NCBI GenBank assembly: GCA_013215905.1
Contig: JABSQI010000084.1
Span: 1 to 7,041, forward strand
Length of the DNA: 7,041 bases
Source of the DNA: Legionellales bacterium
Lineage (GTDB): Bacteria; Pseudomonadota; Gammaproteobacteria; PIVX01
Direction of reading: 5' to 3'
The position numbers were made by a program, and so were the translations under genes. Shown one piece after another: positions 1-6,358 of this stretch. The notes below the pieces were generated by a model, which was not told the origin of the DNA, did not search any database, and saw only the letters and a list, made by a program, of their open reading frames with translations. The number at the start of each line of letters is the position of its first letter. The stretch's first letter is position 1.

Positions 1-384
1 AATTATGTTGCTCGTGAAAATCATTTTGGAGAAGATATATTAGTTACTAGAAAAGGGGCTGTTCGTGCTCGTAAAGGTGATATGGGAATTATCCCTGGAA
101 GTATGGGCGCTAAGTCTTTCATTGTACAAGGGCTTGGAAATGAAGATAGTTTTTGTAGTTGCTCTCATGGAGCAGGTCGGGTAATGTCAAGAACAGAAGC
201 TAAAAAACGAGTTTCTCTTGAGGAGCATATTGAAGCAACTCAAGACGTAGAGTGTCGTAGAGATGTTGGCTTGATTGATGAAACGCCATCGGCTTATAAA
301 GATATCGAAAAAGTAATGGAAGCACAAAAGGATTTAGTTGAAGTATTATTCATTTTGAAACAGATCTTGTGTGTGAAAGGATAG
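1..384 (+). CDS. rtcB: RNA-splicing ligase RtcB, C-terminal part (5' end outside window)
   Basis: The frame is open from base 1 and gives 127 residues before the TAG at 382-384; the start lies upstream of the window. RtcB is a GTP- and Mn2+-dependent cytoplasmic ligase that joins RNA 2',3'-cyclic phosphate or 3'-phosphate ends to 5'-OH ends, in RNA repair and tRNA splicing. Visible family signatures are NYVARENHFGE at the left edge, RKGAVRARKGD, GIIPGSMGAKSF, and FCSCSHGAGR followed by MSR. The histidine of SHGAGR (codon 166-168) corresponds to the histidine that carries the GMP intermediate. The protein ends in CVKG, the usual RtcB C-terminus, so the 3' end is intact. E. coli RtcB is about 408 residues, so roughly the last third is present. 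The ATG at 82 is internal, because conserved sequence continues upstream of it. No partner such as rtcA follows, and I see no convincing terminator directly after it. Confidence 0.96.
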   Translation, partial: NYVARENHFGEDILVTRKGAVRARKGDMGIIPGSMGAKSFIVQGLGNEDSFCSCSHGAGRVMSRTEAKKRVSLEEHIEATQDVECRRDVGLIDETPSAYKDIEKVMEAQKDLVEVLFILKQILCVKG

Positions 385-641
385 CTAACTTATAGATATT
401 TAAAATGAACTATAAAAGATAAAGTACCTGATTCTAAAATATATATGATTGCAGGGATGTAATACAATGTAAGGATCATTATGGGAAATTTAATATTAAT
501 TCTACAAATATAATACTATTTTTTTACTTTTATTTTTGTGAATGTAAGAATTGGTATTGTAATTATATTTTTAGTTTGTTATATTATGAAATACTATGAA
601 AATTGATTTTTTAACAATTTCTTATTCTTACAATTACTATT

Positions 642-657
642 ATGCCCAATAGGGCAT
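642..657. repeat. Small perfect GC-rich hairpin
   Basis: ATGCCC (642-647), loop AATA, GGGCAT (652-657): a perfect 6-bp stem with a 4-base loop. It stands out because the surrounding spacer is almost free of G and C. Neither strand has a run of T after it, so it is not a textbook intrinsic terminator. It could be an RNA structure, a protein-binding palindrome, or chance. Confidence 0.4.
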
Positions 658-880
658 TACCTATTTATACTACAACTGCTTGCTTATTCTGATTATATAT
701 TAAATTTATGTGTATTCATCAATAGGATATCTAAGGTGTTTTAAACATTACTAATTTTTAGCTTACAGATCTTTTTATGAATTTGCTAACAATAGATATA
801 TAGTAATGAGCTAAGATAAAACCAAGCAATCACAATTAAGAACTTTACTATGTAACCAAAACAGAAGCGATAACATTTTT

Positions 881-908
881 TTGGTAAAGCAGTAATAGTG
901 TAGATAAT
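881..908 (+). promoter_or_regulatory. Candidate sigma-70-type promoter for the ABC importer operon
   Basis: A weak -35-like TTGGTA (881-886) and a good -10-like GATAAT (903-908) are separated by 16 bases. Transcription would begin near 915, leaving a leader of about 30 bases before the ATG at 945. AT-rich DNA produces many such matches. This one is preferred for its spacing and its position just upstream of the ribosome binding site. A nearby TTGACT (909-914) would place its -10 element on the ribosome binding site, so it is less likely. Confidence 0.35.
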
Positions 909-944
909 TGACTAATTATTAAAGAAAATAGAATAGGAGATAAT

Positions 945-1829
945 ATGTTTAAGAATTTATTTTTAATATGCTTAATAATAGTTTGTGTCTTTATTTATAA
1001 GTTTATTAATGTTGAAAATAATAATGCTCTTAAGAATATTAGCATTCATCAATTTGTAAGACACCCAGCTTTAGATAGAGTAACACAAGGGATAAAAAAT
1101 ACTTTACAGAAAAGCAAAATGAATGCAAAAATATCTTTGAAAAATGCAAATGGCAATATTCCAATGGCTGTACAGATTGCTAATTATCAGTCGTCACAAA
1201 AACCTGATGTAATAGTTGCAGTTGCTACTCCTGCTGCACAGGCTAGCCAGAAATTGCGTGACCCTAAAAATACTCTATTATGTTTTGCTGCAGTTACTGA
1301 TCCAATAGCAGCTGGCTTAGATTTAGAGAATAATATTTGTGGAGTAACAGATGAACCCCCTCTAACAGAACTAGTAGACATAATTACTAAAACTATGCCA
1401 CAACGGAAAAGAATAGGAGTAATTTTTAATCCAGGAGAAATAAACTCAGTTAAAAGCATAGATAAATTGCAATTAATTGCTAATACTTATGGATTGCAAG
1501 TAGTCGTATTTCCGGTTGATACCACTAGTAACATTAAAATTGCATCACAGCAGTTATCAGGGAAAGTAGATATAATATATTTACCTCTAGATAATCTGGT
1601 AGTCTCTGCCTTGGATGTTTTAACAAAATTCGCACTAGAGCAGAAAATACCAATTGTAGGAAATGATTCTGAATTATTGAACAGAGGGTTACTATTAACC
1701 TTAGGCGGGGATTATTTTGAAATGGGTGAGCAGTTAGGAAATATGATTATTGATATTTTATCTGGGAAAAAATTGGAAAAAATTGGAAAAAAATATACAA
1801 ACATCGTCTGTGCAAAAATTAAAAATTAA
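945..1829 (+). CDS. ABC importer substrate-binding protein (PF04392/TrpX type), frameshifted near the C-terminus
   Basis: As written this is a 294-residue periplasmic binding protein, the ligand-capturing part of the importer encoded by the next two genes. The ATG at 945 has AGGAG (935-939) five bases upstream. Residues 3-20 form a hydrophobic signal or anchor with no good lipobox, so the product may stay membrane-tethered or be cleaved by signal peptidase I. Family marks in order are HQFVRHPALD, PDVIVAVATPAAQAS, FAAVTDPIAAGL, RIGVIFNPGE, the IIYLPLDNLVVSAL region, and GGDYFEMGEQLG. Gram-positive TrpX members bind tryptophan or other aromatic amino acids; the ligand here is not shown by the sequence. 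From residue 280 the tail (IGKKYTNIVCAKIKN) does not resemble the family, whereas another frame of the same DNA encodes the expected ending and stops at 1893. A 10-bp tandem repeat lies exactly at the change of frame. Without one unit the protein would have 312 residues. Whether the truncated form still works is unknown. Confidence 0.9.
   Translation: MFKNLFLICLIIVCVFIYKFINVENNNALKNISIHQFVRHPALDRVTQGIKNTLQKSKMNAKISLKNANGNIPMAVQIANYQSSQKPDVIVAVATPAAQASQKLRDPKNTLLCFAAVTDPIAAGLDLENNICGVTDEPPLTELVDIITKTMPQRKRIGVIFNPGEINSVKSIDKLQLIANTYGLQVVVFPVDTTSNIKIASQQLSGKVDIIYLPLDNLVVSALDVLTKFALEQKIPIVGNDSELLNRGLLLTLGGDYFEMGEQLGNMIIDILSGKKLEKIGKKYTNIVCAKIKN
1765..1792 (+). repeat. 10-bp tandem repeat (2.8 copies) at the frameshift point
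   Basis: The sequence has an exact 10-base period from 1765 to 1792, with unit AATTGGAAAA (1771-1780 and 1781-1790) and a preceding partial copy. It runs into seven consecutive A residues (1787-1793). Ten is not a multiple of three, so gaining or losing one unit shifts the frame of the binding-protein gene. Removing one unit switches translation into the frame that encodes the family C-terminus. Such arrays and A-runs are prone to slippage during replication, and A-runs also during transcription. Confidence 0.9.
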
Positions 1830-1893
1830 TACCAAAATAGCACGTCAATTAGATATTGACTTTAAGAAGTTTGAAGGAGCTATTTATGAATAG
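1795..1893 (+). pseudogene. Out-of-frame original C-terminus of the binding protein
   Basis: Read in frame 1 (codons from 1795), this DNA gives a segment starting IQTSSVQKLK, continuing with NTKIARQLDID and ending at TAG 1891-1893. The NTKIARQLDID part fits the C-terminal pattern I know for this family (N-x-K-x-A-x-x-L-G-I, after a hydrophobic strand). It directly follows the conserved region of the upstream gene once one 10-bp repeat unit is removed. The stop would then overlap the permease start (ATG 1886) by 8 bases, a typical translational-coupling arrangement in ABC operons. It is not reached in frame from the present start codon. Confidence 0.8.
1874..1879 (+). promoter_or_regulatory. 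Strong ribosome binding site that fixes the permease start
   Basis: AAGGAG lies six bases before the ATG at 1886. It sits downstream of a possible TTG start at 1856 and so selects the ATG. The resulting N-terminus also matches the family. Confidence 0.85.
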
Positions 1894-2743
1894 TATTCAG
1901 TTATTAGGTGCTATCGAAATAGGATTAATTTATTCTTTAGTTGCCATTGGTGTATATATTACTTTTAGGATTATGGATTTTCCTGATTTAACTGTTGATG
2001 GTAGTTTCACTTTAGGAGCCGCTGTAGCAACTATAATGATTATAAATGGATATAATTGTTATTTAGCAAGTGTGTGTGCCATATTATTAGGAGCACTTGC
2101 CGGTTCAATTACTGGTTACTTACATATTCGTTGGTCTATCTTAGGCTTACTAGCCAGTATTTTAACTATGACGGCATTATATTCAATTAATATTCGTATC
2201 ATGTGTGGTCCTAATTTGGCTATTATAAATCAAGATACAATATTTAGTGGAAAATCAATTATTGTGTTATTATTAATGCTAGTATTATCAACAGTATTTA
2301 TCATATATCTCTTTTTTGTTTCTAATTTTGGTTTAGCAATGCGGGGAGCTGGAATTAATTCAATAGCAAGTAGGGCTTATGGTATAAATGTTGAATATAT
2401 GAAACTACTTGCTTTAGTAATTAGTAATTCCATTGTTGCACTATCTGGAGCGCTGTTTGCACAATCACAAGGATTTTCAGATATCAGTATGGGAACAGGA
2501 ACTATTATAGTCGGTTTAGCCTCAATCATTATTGGAGAAGGGCTGTTGTACCCTAAAAAAATAATAGTTTCCTTGTTAGCCTGTGTTATAGGTTCTATTT
2601 TGTATAGGGTGATGATTGCTTTTGCCCTAAATACTAGTTTCTTAGGTTTGCAAGCTTCTGATCTTAATTTAGTTACTTCTATTTTAATAACAACTATTAT
2701 GATGTTATCTAGGGATAGTAAAGCATATACAAGATATAGGTAG
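1886..2743 (+). CDS. ABC importer permease (BPD_transp_2 family, TrpY type)
   Basis: This is a 285-residue inner-membrane permease that forms the translocation path of the importer. It is hydrophobic throughout, with about eight probable transmembrane segments. Family signatures are YITFRIMDFPDLTVDGSF (residues 24-41), ILTMTALYSINIRIM, the cytoplasmic coupling region around GLAMRGAGINSIASRAYGI, then ALSGALFAQSQGFSDISMG, the IVGLASIIIGEGL region and, near the end, GLQASDLNLVTSIL. Length and order are complete with no break. The ATG at 1886 is chosen because AAGGAG precedes it; an in-frame TTG at 1856 would add ten residues not expected in the family. The start is 57 bases after the present stop of the binding-protein gene but would overlap that gene's original reading frame. 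The ATPase gene follows after four bases, so the two are almost certainly translated from one mRNA. Confidence 0.94.
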   Translation: MNSIQLLGAIEIGLIYSLVAIGVYITFRIMDFPDLTVDGSFTLGAAVATIMIINGYNCYLASVCAILLGALAGSITGYLHIRWSILGLLASILTMTALYSINIRIMCGPNLAIINQDTIFSGKSIIVLLLMLVLSTVFIIYLFFVSNFGLAMRGAGINSIASRAYGINVEYMKLLALVISNSIVALSGALFAQSQGFSDISMGTGTIIVGLASIIIGEGLLYPKKIIVSLLACVIGSILYRVMIAFALNTSFLGLQASDLNLVTSILITTIMMLSRDSKAYTRYR

Positions 2744-2747
2744 AAAT

Positions 2748-3506
2748 ATGATAGATCTTAATAATATAAATGTATTTTTTAACAAAGGTACTCAGATAGA
2801 AAATAGGGTATTAAAAGATATAAATTGCAAAATTAATAGAGGAGATTTTATTACTGTAGTTGGTGGGAATGGAGCAGGTAAATCTACTTTAATGAATATA
2901 ATTAGAGGAGGAATTTTTCCTACTAGTGGAAATATATTAATAGATGGAGAAGATATGACTAGGTTCCCTTTAGAAAAACGTTCAGGTATTGTTGCTAATA
3001 TTTTTCAAGACCCAATGTTTGGGACATTTTCTGAGCTAACGATCGAGGAGAACTTACACATTGCTTATATGAGAGGGAAAAAAAGAGGTTTAGGATTGTT
3101 TTTAAATAGCCAGATAACAAAAAAATATATATCTATCTTGGCAGAATTAGGAATTGGTATAGAGCATAGATTAAAAGATAAAGTTGCTTTTCTTTCTGGT
3201 GGACAAAGGCAAGCTTTAAGTTTAGCAATGGCAACTTTACAAAAATCAAAAATACTAATTCTAGACGAGCATACTGCTGCTCTAGATCATAAATCAGCTA
3301 AAAAAATATTATTAATGACATCTCAAATTATTTCTGAAAACAATCTAACAGCATTAATGATTACACATAAAGTGCAGGAAGCTCTGTTTTATGGTAACAG
3401 AACTATTGTTTTACATTCAGGAAGAATAATAAAAGACATATATGGAACTGAAAGGTTAAATCTTTCAGCAAACGATCTATTAGCTTTATTTGACAAAATT
3501 GCATAA
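2748..3506 (+). CDS. ABC importer ATP-binding protein (TrpZ type)
   Basis: This is a 252-residue cytoplasmic ATPase that powers the importer with the permease encoded just upstream. All nucleotide-binding motifs are intact: Walker A GGNGAGKST (residues 39-47), Q-loop glutamine in FQDP (Q87), signature LSGGQRQ (149-155), Walker B ILILDE with catalytic E174, D-loop ALD (178-180) and switch histidine in ITH (H207). The region FQDPMFGTFSELTIEENL is typical of the ATPases that accompany TrpX/TrpY-type proteins. Residue 175 is His (DEHTAALD), which also fits that subgroup, where many other ABC ATPases have Pro. The ATG at 2748 follows the permease stop by four bases. The upstream match to a ribosome binding site is only AGG in ATAGGTAG, so translation probably depends on coupling to the permease gene. 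No clear terminator follows. Confidence 0.95.
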   Translation: MIDLNNINVFFNKGTQIENRVLKDINCKINRGDFITVVGGNGAGKSTLMNIIRGGIFPTSGNILIDGEDMTRFPLEKRSGIVANIFQDPMFGTFSELTIEENLHIAYMRGKKRGLGLFLNSQITKKYISILAELGIGIEHRLKDKVAFLSGGQRQALSLAMATLQKSKILILDEHTAALDHKSAKKILLMTSQIISENNLTALMITHKVQEALFYGNRTIVLHSGRIIKDIYGTERLNLSANDLLALFDKIA

Positions 3507-4009
3507 AATCAAATTGTATTTATTGAATATTGGCTTAAATCTTGAGAGTGAATTACAAAATATTAAAGCTAGATATTTTGAAAAATCTTGAGTAAAGAAT
3601 GTCTAAAAAGGATCCTTTATTAGATATCGTAAAATGTAACCATTATTTAAATATAAAATATATGATAAACAAATAGACTACCATGAGTTTTGTATTCTTA
3701 CTGGTAGCAAATATTTCACGATTCACACAGAAGGTGGTTTTAACAAAATTAATGACTGGAGTGACATTAGAAAAAAATTAGGCTCTTAAATATTAAATAA
3801 ATTTATCTGTTTAGTATTTTTATAGTTGGGTTGATAACTAATTGATTGTTGTAGATTTTAAATTTTCACTATGCTTGGATATTTATTTTTTTTCTAAAGT
3901 CAAATGTAGCAATACTATTTACAATTTAATACTATATTTTTCATAAGGTTTATTTATATAAAAACTGATTATATTAAATAATATATTTTTTGATGAGCAG
4001 GTTAAATTA
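3507..4009. other. 503-base spacer between the ABC operon and the copper gene, with a probable gene relic
   Basis: No intact gene is present. A 10-bp direct repeat, AAATCTTGAG, occurs at 3537-3546 and 3583-3592. Between the copies is an AT-only-type hairpin (CAAAATAT 3556-3563 with ATATTTTG 3573-3580), too weak and without a T-run to be called a terminator. The middle holds a broken small reading frame (3599-3789). The right part, 3790-4009, is extremely AT-rich and must contain the promoter of the copper gene, but no -35/-10 pair stands out and I see no CueR- or CopR-like operator I could defend. Confidence 0.55.
3599..3789 (+). pseudogene. Possible frameshifted relic of a small protein gene, family unknown
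   Basis: An ATG at 3599 opens 25 codons (beginning MSKKDPLLDIVK) that stop at 3676. In the neighbouring frame an open stretch from 3640 to the TAA at 3787-3789 gives 49 codons, with a protein-like, mixed composition that includes YHEFCILTGSKYF, IHTEGG and NDWSDIRKKLGS. The two overlap around 3640-3676, so a single frameshift would join them into a protein of about 60 residues. Trp, His, Gly and Asp are unusual in random AT-rich translation, which is why I think it was coding. I do not recognise the family, and chance cannot be excluded. Confidence 0.35.
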
Positions 4010-6298
4010 ATGTACATCTTTCCTAAAAAAATTATTTTTTCTATCTGTGTATATATGTTTATTACTAATACGATAAGTTGCTTCCCAAAAAGTGTAGAGC
4101 TACGTATAAATTATAAAGATGTAAATTTCACAGGAAAAACAGTACAAGCTTTAGCAATTAATGATCAGATCCCCGCTCCAATTTTAAGATTTAAAGAGGG
4201 AGAATTTGTAGAATTAATCGTTTACAATGAAATGAATGAGCCAACGGCTGTTCATTGGCATGGATTAATATTACCTTGGAAAATGGATGGGGTGGCATAT
4301 GTTACTCAACAACCAATTTTACCAAAAGAAAAATTTATATATAAATTTAAACTAAATCAGTCGGGAACATATTGGTATCATGCACATTTTAATTTACAAG
4401 AACAGCGAGGATTATACGGGGCTTTCATTATTGAACCACAAAATAACCCTGTTAAAGTTGATCGTGACTATCCTATAGTTTTATCTGATTGGATTGATAC
4501 TACTCCAGGGCAAGTATTTTTAAATCTAAAAAAAGATGGAGATTATTATGTTTCAAAATTTCCTATGCAACCATCTTTGGCACGTTTTATAAATGACTAT
4601 AATAAGTCTGCTCAAGTTGAGAGAAATATACTTATGATGAGTTATAAAATGATGCAGACTATGCGAATGAGTGTTTATGATTTAAGCGATGTAGCCTATG
4701 ATGAATTTTTAATTAATGGTAAATCTACTAAATCACCTTGGTTTGGTAAGATAAAAAAAGGTGAAATAGTACGCTTAAGATTTATTAATGCTGGAGCGAG
4801 CACTATATTTAAAATTAAAATAGAAAATGAAGATATGAAAATAATCCATGTTCAAGGGAACGATGTACAGCCATATATAGTTAGTAGTTTGTCAATTGCT
4901 CCAGGAGAAACTTATGATGTTTTAATAAAAATTGTTAAAAATGAACCATATATTATATATGCTGAGTCGAATGACTCGTTAGGAAGTATATATGGAATAT
5001 TAGCTAACGAAAATACAAACGCTATCCCATCTATAGAAAAATTCCCTTTGCCTAAACCGGTATCAATGGGGCATAACTCAGTATCTCATGAAGATCATAG
5101 TATGAAACCAACTAATAGCAATCATGCAATGAGCAAACATAATAGTATGCAGTATCAACATATTAAGAAGAACGTAAGTAAAAAATCTATGGATAATATG
5201 ACTGTTTTAAACACATCCAAATATAGAAATGTCAAAGCTGTTAGAAAAACTAATAACCCCAATAAAAATTTCACTACAATAAAGATGGATTTAACGGGAT
5301 TCATGCATAGCTATAGATGGTTTATAAATGGTGTTCCTGAATACTTATCCAAACCATATATGATAGAGAAGAACAAGCGTTATAGACTAATATTTAATAA
5401 TACGACAATGATGCACCATCCTATGCATTTACACGGACACTGGATGATTTTGCGAAATGGTAATGGCGCTTATGACCCATTGCTGCATACTATAGATGTG
5501 TCTCCAGGAGAAAATGTAATTGCAGATTTTGATGCTGATGCAAATGGAGGGCAATGGATTTTTCATTGTCATAATTTATATCATATGAAGGCTGGAATGG
5601 CTGCAATATTTAGATATGTGCCAAATAGTATTAATACTAATCCTTATGAAAATTTGAATGGCCATCCTAACAACCATTGGTATTTAGTCAATAACCTAGA
5701 ATTGGGTATTTTACCATATAAAGATGAGTATGAAGGAACATTAGAAACACTCTTTGGGTATGATGAAAATAAACTGCAAATATTTATTGAAGATTTTACT
5801 ATTGATAAAAAAGGAAAAATAGAGAATTTTAATATGGATTTGTTTTATTGGAGACCTCTCCATCAATTTTGGAGTGTTAAGGGTGGAATTAATTATGTTT
5901 ATAAGCCTTCTAAAAATCCATATATCCAAGCTGGAGTAGGTATAGAAGGAATAATGCCGTATTTTTTAGAAGTAAATGCTAGAAGCTACTTACATAAAAA
6001 TTCTGTTAAATTAGATTTTGAGTTATCTCGAGATACTCAGATATTTAATAATTCTTTAATAGCCACTTCAGTGCGAAGTATTATAGCAAGTAAGATTGTT
6101 CAAGCTGATGAAATAGGTCAAGGCTTGAATACCATCCAAATATCCATAAAACCTTATCAACGAATTTCTACTAATTTAAATTTGTATATTGAGTATGAAT
6201 ATACAAGGCACTACTATAAATTAAAGAAAATACTTACCCAGAATAACCAAGATATTTCTGAACATGCTCTAATTGTGGGTTTATCAATCTTATTTTAA
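4010..6298 (+). CDS. copA: Multicopper oxidase fused to an outer-membrane barrel (CopA-CopB fusion)
   Basis: This is one open frame of 762 residues. Residues 1-24 are a Sec-type signal sequence (KK then a hydrophobic stretch) without the twin-arginine motif usual in CopA. Residues about 30-537 are a three-cupredoxin CopA-type oxidase with all copper ligands: HWH (H82, H84), HAH (H124, H126), HPMHLHG (H470, H473, H475) and HCHNLYHMKAGM (H519, C520, H521, H525, M530). The CopA hallmark MRMSVYDLSDV is at 218-228, and a Met/His-rich loop lies at 353-397. Residues about 552-762 match CopB, the outer-membrane copper-resistance barrel: FWSVKGGINYVYKP, AGVGIEGIMPYFLEVNARSY, later DLNL-type barrel strands, and a terminal Phe as in proteins inserted by the BAM complex. 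The likely role is periplasmic copper binding and Cu(I) oxidation by an enzyme tethered to the outer membrane. The start has AGG eight bases upstream. CopA and CopB are normally separate, adjacent genes. No CopB signal peptide or start codon remains at the junction, so loss of one stop codon does not explain it. Confidence 0.92.
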   Translation: MYIFPKKIIFSICVYMFITNTISCFPKSVELRINYKDVNFTGKTVQALAINDQIPAPILRFKEGEFVELIVYNEMNEPTAVHWHGLILPWKMDGVAYVTQQPILPKEKFIYKFKLNQSGTYWYHAHFNLQEQRGLYGAFIIEPQNNPVKVDRDYPIVLSDWIDTTPGQVFLNLKKDGDYYVSKFPMQPSLARFINDYNKSAQVERNILMMSYKMMQTMRMSVYDLSDVAYDEFLINGKSTKSPWFGKIKKGEIVRLRFINAGASTIFKIKIENEDMKIIHVQGNDVQPYIVSSLSIAPGETYDVLIKIVKNEPYIIYAESNDSLGSIYGILANENTNAIPSIEKFPLPKPVSMGHNSVSHEDHSMKPTNSNHAMSKHNSMQYQHIKKNVSKKSMDNMTVLNTSKYRNVKAVRKTNNPNKNFTTIKMDLTGFMHSYRWFINGVPEYLSKPYMIEKNKRYRLIFNNTTMMHHPMHLHGHWMILRNGNGAYDPLLHTIDVSPGENVIADFDADANGGQWIFHCHNLYHMKAGMAAIFRYVPNSINTNPYENLNGHPNNHWYLVNNLELGILPYKDEYEGTLETLFGYDENKLQIFIEDFTIDKKGKIENFNMDLFYWRPLHQFWSVKGGINYVYKPSKNPYIQAGVGIEGIMPYFLEVNARSYLHKNSVKLDFELSRDTQIFNNSLIATSVRSIIASKIVQADEIGQGLNTIQISIKPYQRISTNLNLYIEYEYTRHYYKLKKILTQNNQDISEHALIVGLSILF

Positions 6299-6358
6299 TA
6301 CTAATATGGCATAAAAATTGCATATATAAACAATAAGTTGAATGCTAGTTGTTGGTAT

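Larger units (their letters stand above)
385..944. other. 560-base AT-rich spacer without a recognisable gene
   Basis: The stretch between rtcB and the ABC operon has stops in all frames and no open frame that resembles a protein I know. It holds a short GC-rich hairpin (642-657), a 9-bp inverted repeat (543-551 with 624-632, easily due to chance in AT-rich DNA) and a candidate promoter near its right end. I found no tRNA-like cloverleaf, no CRISPR-type repeats and no Trp-rich leader peptide or attenuator ahead of the importer. It may be decayed former coding DNA, but nothing identifies the original gene. Confidence 0.6.

Noticed and set aside
543..632. 9-bp inverted repeat TGTAAGAAT / ATTCTTACA
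   Set aside because: In a 560-base AT-rich spacer a match of this length is expected by chance, and the long interval makes a functional hairpin unlikely.
761..895. Frame 2 stretch with only one internal stop that might be a gene relic
   Set aside because: About 44 codons with one stop is not unusual for chance at this composition, and the translation has no recognisable motif.
1187..1459. Open frame of 90 codons on the - strand inside the binding-protein gene
   Set aside because: It is antisense to conserved PF04392 motifs, has no ribosome binding site and resembles no known protein; it is a shadow of the real gene.
1856..1885. TTG start extending the permease by ten residues
   Set aside because: The strong AAGGAG at 1874-1879 lies downstream of it and serves the ATG at 1886; the extra residues do not match the family.
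3556..3580. Hairpin CAAAATAT / ATATTTTG as terminator of the ABC operon
   Set aside because: The stem has only one G-C pair and is followed by A residues rather than T residues on the + strand.
5741..5929. Open frame of 62 codons on the - strand inside the CopB part
   Set aside because: It lies opposite conserved CopB sequence, and its composition is low-complexity Ile/Phe/Lys as expected from the complement of AT-rich coding DNA.
6338..6358. TTG start extending the C39 lipoprotein by seven residues
   Set aside because: The ATG at 6359 gives a standard lipoprotein signal with short positively charged N-terminus; the TTG extension has no better ribosome binding site.
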